Source of the DNA: Streptococcus ilei
GTDB taxonomy: Bacteria; Bacillota; Bacilli; Lactobacillales; Streptococcaceae
Reading direction: 5' to 3'
Assembly: GCF_000479335.1 (NCBI RefSeq)
Contig: NC_022584.1
Coordinates: 186,001-250,000 of the forward strand
Length of the DNA stretch: 64,000 nt
Each line of letters opens with the position of its first letter. The stretch's first letter is position 1. Of this stretch, positions 59,488 to 64,000 are shown piece by piece. The translations under genes were made by a program, and so were the position numbers. The notes below the pieces were generated by a model, which worked only from the letters and a program-made list of their open reading frames with translations, did not search any database and was not told where the DNA came from.

Positions 59488-59611
59488 ACGGAAACCAGTA
59501 AGCCTAGTGTATTATTTCAGAACATAAACAAGCAATATCTCCTCAAGGATCTAATTGCTTACTGCATGAAAAAGTTGCAAGAAAAGAAATTTTGGAAATA
59601 GTGCGGAATAG

Positions 59612-59756
59612 ATTGAGACTTTTCGCCGTGAGGAAAGCGCCAGAAACACATAAGTTTCTGGTGCTCGGTATATTTGAGACGTGAGGCTCAAATATAAGGT
59701 ATGGAATCCCAAAGGGAGTCGCTACCGTCCGTCCTCACCTAAGAAAAGTCTCCAAT
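59612..59756 (+). ncRNA. Candidate multibranched structured RNA of unknown family
   Basis: The 371-bp gap after pcrA holds five nested stems. P1 is ATTGAGACTTTTC (59612-59624) with GAAAAGTCTCCAAT (59743-59756), one bulge. P2 is GTGAGGA (59628-59634) with TCCTCAC (59732-59738). P3 is GCGCCAGAAAC (59637-59647) with GTTTCTGGTGC (59654-59664). P4 is TATATTTGAG (59669-59678) with CTCAAATATA (59687-59696). P5 is GGTA/TACC (59698-59726) capped by TCCC/GGGA. An independent terminator follows at 59777. No convincing promoter is visible before it, so it may be processed from the pcrA transcript. Further upstream, CAGTAAGC (59496) can pair with GCTTACTG (59557). The family is not recognised. Confidence 0.65.
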
Positions 59757-59776
59757 AGAGGAATGAATACTCGGTT

Positions 59777-59811
59777 AAAACCAGCAGGCCTAGCTTGCTG
59801 GTTTTGATTTT
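59777..59811 (+). terminator. Terminator after the candidate RNA
   Basis: AAAACCAGCA/TGCTGGTTTT with a 9-nt loop, followed by GATTTTA. It separates the RNA and pcrA from the DUF2130 gene, which has its own promoter. Confidence 0.88.
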
Positions 59812-59821
59812 ACTACTAGCA

Positions 59822-59830
59822 TGATATAAT
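59822..59830 (+). promoter_or_regulatory. Extended -10 promoter of the DUF2130 gene
   Basis: TGA followed by TATAAT (59825-59830), 28 bp before the start codon. Confidence 0.6.
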
Positions 59831-59858
59831 ATACTAAGAATAGAGAAAGAGGCATGCT

Positions 59859-61133
59859 ATGAACGAAATCAAGTGCCCCAACTGTGGGGAAGTATTTACA
59901 GTCAATGAAAGTCAATACAGCGAGCTCTTGTCCCAAGTGAGGACGGCGGAGTTTGACAAGGAAATTCATGAGCGGATTCGGCAGGAGTTGGCTTTGGCAG
60001 AGCAAAAGGCCCTCAATGAGCAACAAGAGAAGTTAGCAAAAAAGGACCAAGAAATTGCCCAGTTACAAAACCAGATTCAACAGTTTGATACTGAAAAAGA
60101 ATTGGCTAAAAAAGAGGTGGAGCAAACTGCTAGCCAAAGTCTGCTAGAGAAAGAAAAAGAGGTTCAGGCACTGGAGAATCAATTAGCCACCTTGCGCTTG
60201 GAGCATGAAAACCAACTACAAAAGACTTTATCTGACTTAGAAAAAGAACGTGACCAGGTCAAAAATCAGCTCCTTTTACAAGAAAAGGAAAACGAACTTT
60301 CTCTGACTTCAGTTAAACAAAACTATGAGGCCCAGCTTAAGGCGGCTAATGAGCAGGTTGAGTTCTATAAGAACTTCAAGGCCCAACAATCAACCAAGGC
60401 CATCGGAGAAAGTCTGGAGCAGTATGCGGAGAGTGAGTTCAATAAGGTTCGCAGTTTTGCCTTCCCAAATGCCTACTTTGAAAAGGATAATAAGATTTCT
60501 GCACGTGGGTCTAAAGGGGACTTTATCTTCCGTGACTTTGATGAAAATGGGCTAGAATTCATTTCCATCATGTTTGAGATGAAAAATGAAGCCGACGGGA
60601 CAGAGAAGAAGCATAAGAATGCTGATTTTTATAAGGAATTGGACAAGGACCGTCGAGAAAAGAACTGTGAATATGCTGTTTTGGTCAGTATGCTTGAAGC
60701 AGATAACGACTATTTCAACACAGGGATTGTCGATGTCAGCCACGAGTATGAGAAGATGTATGTGGTCCGTCCTCAGTTCTTTATCCAGTTGATTGGTCTC
60801 TTACGCAATGCTGCCCTCAACTCTCTAAAATACAAGCAGGAACTAGCACTAATCCGTGAGCAAAATATTGACATCACTCATTTTGAGGAAGACTTGGATG
60901 CTTTCAAGGTTGCCTTTGCCAAGAACTACAATTCGGCTTCTGTCAACTTCGGCAAGGCCATTGATGAAATCGACAAGGCCATTAAACGCATGGAAGAGGT
61001 CAAAAAATTCCTCACCACATCTGAAAATCAACTTCGCCTTGCTAACAACAAATTGGATGATGTTTCCGTTAAAAAATTGACTCGGAAGAATCCGACTATG
61101 AAAGCCAAGTTTGATGCCTTGAAGGAAGACTAG
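59859..61133 (+). CDS. DUF2130 domain protein (PD-(D/E)XK nuclease-like with coiled coil)
   Basis: A 424-residue protein. An N-terminal half zinc finger (CPNCG at 6-10) is followed by a long charged coiled coil (about 35-180) and the DUF2130 domain (about 185-350). There D221 (SKGDFIF) and E240-x-K242 (FEMKN) fit the PD-(D/E)XK core. A second helical region ends the protein. The layout of coiled coil plus restriction-like fold resembles RmuC, but no activity has been established. It has its own promoter and is followed 9 bp later by an acetyltransferase gene. Confidence 0.85.
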   Translation: MNEIKCPNCGEVFTVNESQYSELLSQVRTAEFDKEIHERIRQELALAEQKALNEQQEKLAKKDQEIAQLQNQIQQFDTEKELAKKEVEQTASQSLLEKEKEVQALENQLATLRLEHENQLQKTLSDLEKERDQVKNQLLLQEKENELSLTSVKQNYEAQLKAANEQVEFYKNFKAQQSTKAIGESLEQYAESEFNKVRSFAFPNAYFEKDNKISARGSKGDFIFRDFDENGLEFISIMFEMKNEADGTEKKHKNADFYKELDKDRREKNCEYAVLVSMLEADNDYFNTGIVDVSHEYEKMYVVRPQFFIQLIGLLRNAALNSLKYKQELALIREQNIDITHFEEDLDAFKVAFAKNYNSASVNFGKAIDEIDKAIKRMEEVKKFLTTSENQLRLANNKLDDVSVKKLTRKNPTMKAKFDALKED

Positions 61134-61142
61134 GAGGCTCCA

Positions 61143-61577
61143 ATGCAGATACGAAAAGCAACCATGAAGGATGCTGAATCCTTACTGTCTCTATACGAAG
61201 ACTTGGGCTATCCAACGACTGCTTCTAAGCTGTCTCGTCGTTTAGAAATGATTCTCTCTCAGCCACATTATGGCCTTCTTCTAGCTGAAAGAAACGGAGA
61301 AATTTTAGGTTTCTTAGGTTATGCAAAGCTCTTCTTTTTTGAAGCAGATGGATCTTACTATCGTATTTTAGCTTTGTCGGTTGCAAAAGAAACAAGACGA
61401 CAAGGAATTGCTAGTAGGCTAATCGATGAATTGAAAAAACAAGCGGTAAAAGAAGGAGTTAATGCACTGGCTCTAAATAGTGGATTAACTGCTGAACGAA
61501 ATGCTGCACATCAGTTTTATCAGGCGGTTGGATTTGAAAAAGTGACTGCCGGCTTTGTTCTGCATTTAAAAAGTTAA
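61143..61577 (+). CDS. GNAT family N-acetyltransferase
   Basis: A 144-residue GNAT enzyme. The acetyl-CoA loop is RRQGIAS (about 84-90), preceded by the strand ILALSVAKETR and followed by FYQAVGFEK, the usual motif B. The substrate is unknown. It starts 9 bp after the DUF2130 gene with GGAGG, so the two are cotranscribed. Confidence 0.88.
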   Translation: MQIRKATMKDAESLLSLYEDLGYPTTASKLSRRLEMILSQPHYGLLLAERNGEILGFLGYAKLFFFEADGSYYRILALSVAKETRRQGIASRLIDELKKQAVKEGVNALALNSGLTAERNAAHQFYQAVGFEKVTAGFVLHLKS

Positions 61578-61616
61578 CATGAATAAACATGATAAAATAG
61601 TAAGGGAAACGAAGTA

Positions 61617-62417
61617 ATGTCTTCAACAAAAGGGAAAAACTTATATTTTAACGATAAGAGCATGGACTATGTAACATTTGGAAAAGGAAAGCAGCCCCTA
61701 GTGATCATACCAGGCTTAGGGGATGGGTTGCAGACAGTCAAAGGAAAGGCCCAGCTCTTTTCCCTCTCTTATCGTTTACTTGCTAAGAGATATAAAGTTT
61801 ATGTTTTTTCTCGAATCAACGAGTTGAGGCAGGGTTATACGACACGGGATATGGCAGCAGATGTAGCAGAAGCAATGGAGACACTAAACCTAGATGCTGC
61901 CTATGTTATGGGGATTTCACAAGGTGGAATGATTGCCCAATGGTTGGCAGTTGATTTTCCTGAAAATGTTCAAAAGCTCATCCTAGCCGTGACAACAGCT
62001 AAACCGAGTCAACTTGCTAGAGAACGAATTGAGCATTGGCAAAAACTCAGTCAATCTGGAAATTTTAAGCATCTCATGCTGGATATTGCACAGCACTCCT
62101 ACACGCAAAAGAGCTATCAAAAGTGGCGGTTCCTTTATAATATCATGGGTCGCCTGGGACGAATCAAAGATAAGAAACGAATTGCCATTCAGTCTCAATC
62201 TTGCCTGGATCACGATAGCCTTGAGGTCATAAAAAGAATTCACTGTCCGACCTTGGTTCTTGGTGCGCTTGAAGATGATGTGATCGGTGTGAACGGATCC
62301 AAAGAACTGGCAAAAGCGATTTCGGGTTGTCAGCTCCTTATTCTTAAGCATTCTGGGCATGCTCTGTATGAAGAAAATAAAGCATTTCAAGAGGCTGTCT
62401 GTGGATTTTTAAACTAA
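61617..62417 (+). CDS. Alpha/beta hydrolase
   Basis: A 266-residue hydrolase with nucleophile elbow GISQGG (S101), the acid probably in LGALEDDVIG, and the histidine in KHSGHALYEE. There is no signal peptide, so it acts in the cytoplasm. Substrate unknown; esterase or lipase-like activity is the usual guess for this fold. It lies 39 bp after the acetyltransferase gene. Confidence 0.88.
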   Translation: MSSTKGKNLYFNDKSMDYVTFGKGKQPLVIIPGLGDGLQTVKGKAQLFSLSYRLLAKRYKVYVFSRINELRQGYTTRDMAADVAEAMETLNLDAAYVMGISQGGMIAQWLAVDFPENVQKLILAVTTAKPSQLARERIEHWQKLSQSGNFKHLMLDIAQHSYTQKSYQKWRFLYNIMGRLGRIKDKKRIAIQSQSCLDHDSLEVIKRIHCPTLVLGALEDDVIGVNGSKELAKAISGCQLLILKHSGHALYEENKAFQEAVCGFLN

Positions 62418-62443
62418 AAAAGCTGGAATTTTCCAGCTTTTTT
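62416..62443. terminator. Bidirectional terminator between the hydrolase and reductase genes
   Basis: AAAAAAGCTGGAA/TTCCAGCTTTTTT with almost no loop, between two convergent genes; it overlaps the hydrolase stop codon. Confidence 0.92.
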
Positions 62444-62450
62444 ATGTTAG

Positions 62451-63767
62451 TTAAATCGCAAAGAGATCGTTTAGGTTTTCTGCCATGGTTGGGTGGGTAA
62501 AGATTTGTTTTGCGATGTAAGTATAAGGGATCTTGTTGTCCATGGCCATGGTGATCAGGTTGATGAGTTCGCCTGCAGCTTCTCCGAAGAGAGTTGCTCC
62601 AAGGATTTCTTTGGTTTCTGGGTTGACCACGGCTTTGAAAGCACCTCGAAGGTCTGCATTGACATGGCCACGTGGCATGGCAGCAACTGGCAATTCTTTG
62701 ACAGCAACTGGAAGTCCTTTGTCACGTGCTTCTTGCTCGGTCAAGCCGACTTGGGCCAATGGAGGAGCAATGAAGAGTGTTGTCGCATAGTTTCCGCGTG
62801 TTTCGAGATTGTAGCTACCATCGCCTGTGAGGTAGTTGAAGACAATGCGGAAATCGTCAAGGGACATGTAGGTGAATTGAGGACCACCATTGACATCCCC
62901 AACTGCAAAGACACCAGGAACGTTGGTTTCCAAATGACGGTTGACTTGAATTGCTCCACGATCAGTGACTTGGATATCTGTATTTTCAAGACCAAGTCCA
63001 GCTGTGTTTGGCTTACGTCCTGTTGCGTAGAGGAGGATATCGAACTCGAAGTCTCCTTTATCGGTGACAAGGGTTAAGCTAGCTTCACCATCTTTGATTT
63101 CTTGGGTATGAACGCCTTGCAAGAATTGAATGCCATCTTCTTCAAGGTAGCCTTTTGCAAGAGCTGCAATGCTTGGCTCAATCCGTGGCAAGAATGCTTC
63201 AGAAGCGTCCAATACTGTTACTTGGCTACCCAAGGTATTGTAGAGATGGGCAAATTCCAATCCGATAGGTCCACCACCAAGGACACCAAGGCGTTTAGGT
63301 AGATTTTCCAGCCGTTGAATACCGGTTGAATCCACAGCAAATTTACTTTCAGCAAGTCCTGGGATTGGAAGGATAGTTGGCACCGCACCAGTATTAATAA
63401 TAATGGTTTCAGCTGTCAATTCTTCCTTTTCCTCACCAGCTTGAATTTCGATAACCTTGTTGGAAACGAAACGAGCTGTCGCATCGATGATGTCTACACC
63501 CGTTCCAGCAATAGTTGCGTAGTTCTTGCCGTTGAGACGAGTGGTGACCGCATTCTTTTCGCTCATGGCTTGTTCAAAATCCAAGCCTTTTTCCGCTGCG
63601 ACAATCAAGGTCTTGGTTGGGATACAAGCGATATTGATACAAGTACCACCATACATAGACTTGCTCTTTTCAATTAGAGCGACTTTTTTCCCTTGGCTTG
63701 ATAATTTCGCTGCGAGTGTTTTACCAGCTTTACCAAATCCAATAACAATAACATCATACGTTAACAT
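62451..63767 (-). CDS. FAD-dependent pyridine nucleotide-disulfide oxidoreductase (RclA/mercuric-reductase-like)
   Basis: A 438-residue flavoprotein with the FAD loop GFGKAG (10-15) and the redox-active pair C43/C48 in GGTCINIACIPTK. A second nucleotide loop GGGPIG follows, and the C-terminal HPTMAEN carries the His-Glu pair of the disulfide-reductase class. It lacks the N-terminal metal-binding domain of true MerA. The family includes RclA, which acts in hypochlorous stress; lipoamide dehydrogenase is unlikely because no dehydrogenase complex genes are near. A probable -10 (TACAAT on the minus strand) lies upstream. Confidence 0.88.
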   Translation of the reverse strand: MLTYDVIVIGFGKAGKTLAAKLSSQGKKVALIEKSKSMYGGTCINIACIPTKTLIVAAEKGLDFEQAMSEKNAVTTRLNGKNYATIAGTGVDIIDATARFVSNKVIEIQAGEEKEELTAETIIINTGAVPTILPIPGLAESKFAVDSTGIQRLENLPKRLGVLGGGPIGLEFAHLYNTLGSQVTVLDASEAFLPRIEPSIAALAKGYLEEDGIQFLQGVHTQEIKDGEASLTLVTDKGDFEFDILLYATGRKPNTAGLGLENTDIQVTDRGAIQVNRHLETNVPGVFAVGDVNGGPQFTYMSLDDFRIVFNYLTGDGSYNLETRGNYATTLFIAPPLAQVGLTEQEARDKGLPVAVKELPVAAMPRGHVNADLRGAFKAVVNPETKEILGATLFGEAAGELINLITMAMDNKIPYTYIAKQIFTHPTMAENLNDLFAI

Positions 63768-63886
63768 ATGTTACACCTTCTTTCGTTTTCTATTGTATCA
63801 AACCCATTTTAAAAAGTCTGAAATCTGCTACGGGATTTTTAGGAGCTCATGGGAATGGGGAATCAGGGACAAGGAGATCCTTTTCA

Positions 63887-63895
63887 TGGTATAAT
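63887..63895 (+). promoter_or_regulatory. Extended -10 promoter of truB
   Basis: TGG followed by TATAAT (63890-63895). A small hairpin GTGACC/GGTCAC (63905-63921) lies in the leader before the start codon. Confidence 0.6.
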
Positions 63896-63946
63896 AAAGG
63901 GTCGGTGACCGTCATGGTCACACATGAGTTAGAAAGAGTAATTCAA

Positions 63947-64000
63947 ATGGACGGAATTATTAATGTAAAAAAAGAAGCGGGAATGACTTCACATGATGTG
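63947..64000 (+). CDS. truB: tRNA pseudouridine(55) synthase TruB, N-terminal start
   Basis: Only the first 18 codons are in the window: MDGIINVKKEAGMTSHDV. This is the typical TruB opening, in which the KEAGMTSHD segment is strongly conserved. TruB modifies U55 in the T loop of tRNAs. The rest lies beyond the right edge. Confidence 0.85.
   Translation, partial: MDGIINVKKEAGMTSHDV

Noticed and set aside
59612..59756. The RNA candidate after pcrA considered as RNase P RNA because of a GAGGAAAG stretch.
   Set aside because: It is far shorter than class B RNase P RNA and lacks the other conserved core segments.
62493..63077. 194-codon plus-strand ORF opposite the flavin disulfide reductase.
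   Set aside because: Antisense shadow of a clearly real gene; cysteine-rich translation without pattern.

Overview
The window reads as chromosomal DNA of a low-GC Gram-positive coccus, almost certainly a Streptococcus of the mitis/sanguinis type. The signs are an F0F1-ATPase operon that begins with the c subunit, a tmRNA whose tag reads AKNNTSYALAA, an Rgg regulator, a YSIRK surface metalloprotease of the M26 family, a competence-type nuclease (EndA) behind epuA, and the order dnaG-rpoD-DUF59. The species cannot be fixed from sequence reading alone. Nearly everything is core chromosome on the plus strand. I see no prophage, insertion sequence, CRISPR array or origin.

Layout. 1-4.5 kb: glycogen operon glgB(partial)-glgC-glgD-glgA, closed by a terminator. 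4.7-10.6 kb: a large cell-surface zinc metalloprotease. 10.8-17.2 kb: atpEBFHAGDC, followed directly by a 178-bp structured intergenic repeat. 17.4-21.4 kb: a DUF1146 protein, murA, epuA, endA, a membrane-anchored metzincin and a small membrane protein. 21.4-26.9 kb: an ABC-F protein, a hypothetical protein, an Rgg regulator, and two tandem paralogous MFS transporters, the first with an internal deletion and the second behind an apparent attenuator. 27.0-29.4 kb (minus): lapA-like, gatD and murT for lipid II amidation. They diverge from cdaA-cdaR-glmM (29.6-32.6 kb), the c-di-AMP and amino-sugar operon. 32.6-34.0 kb: an LPXTG protein with a 59-serine stalk. 34.2-39.2 kb: a DUF4044 small protein, obg, a 53-aa protein, ridA, rapZ, yvcK and whiA. 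39.2-40.6 kb: a 379-bp tandem duplication of the 3' end of a ferredoxin-NADP reductase gene. 40.8-46.7 kb: an aquaporin, rpsU, mscL, dnaG, rpoD, a 98-bp tandem hairpin array and a DUF59 protein. 46.8-49.1 kb: an ABC transporter pair, ssrA, a second copy of the structured repeat and tRNA-Ser. 49.3-55.7 kb: dnaE, pfkA, pyk and a signal peptidase homologue that lacks its catalytic dyad. 55.8-64 kb: an MntE-like efflux protein (minus), pcrA, an unassigned multibranched RNA candidate, a DUF2130 protein, an acetyltransferase, a hydrolase, a flavin disulfide reductase (minus) and the start of truB.

The parts most worth following up are non-coding: (i) a 7-codon leader ORF overlapping a hairpin that buries the ribosome-binding site of the second MFS gene; (ii) a five-stem RNA with its own terminator after pcrA; (iii) a 98-bp tandem array of terminator-like hairpins after rpoD; and (iv) two copies of a three-hairpin mobile-looking repeat that appear to supply the terminators of the atp operon and of ssrA. 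All family names are from reading motifs by eye; no search was run.
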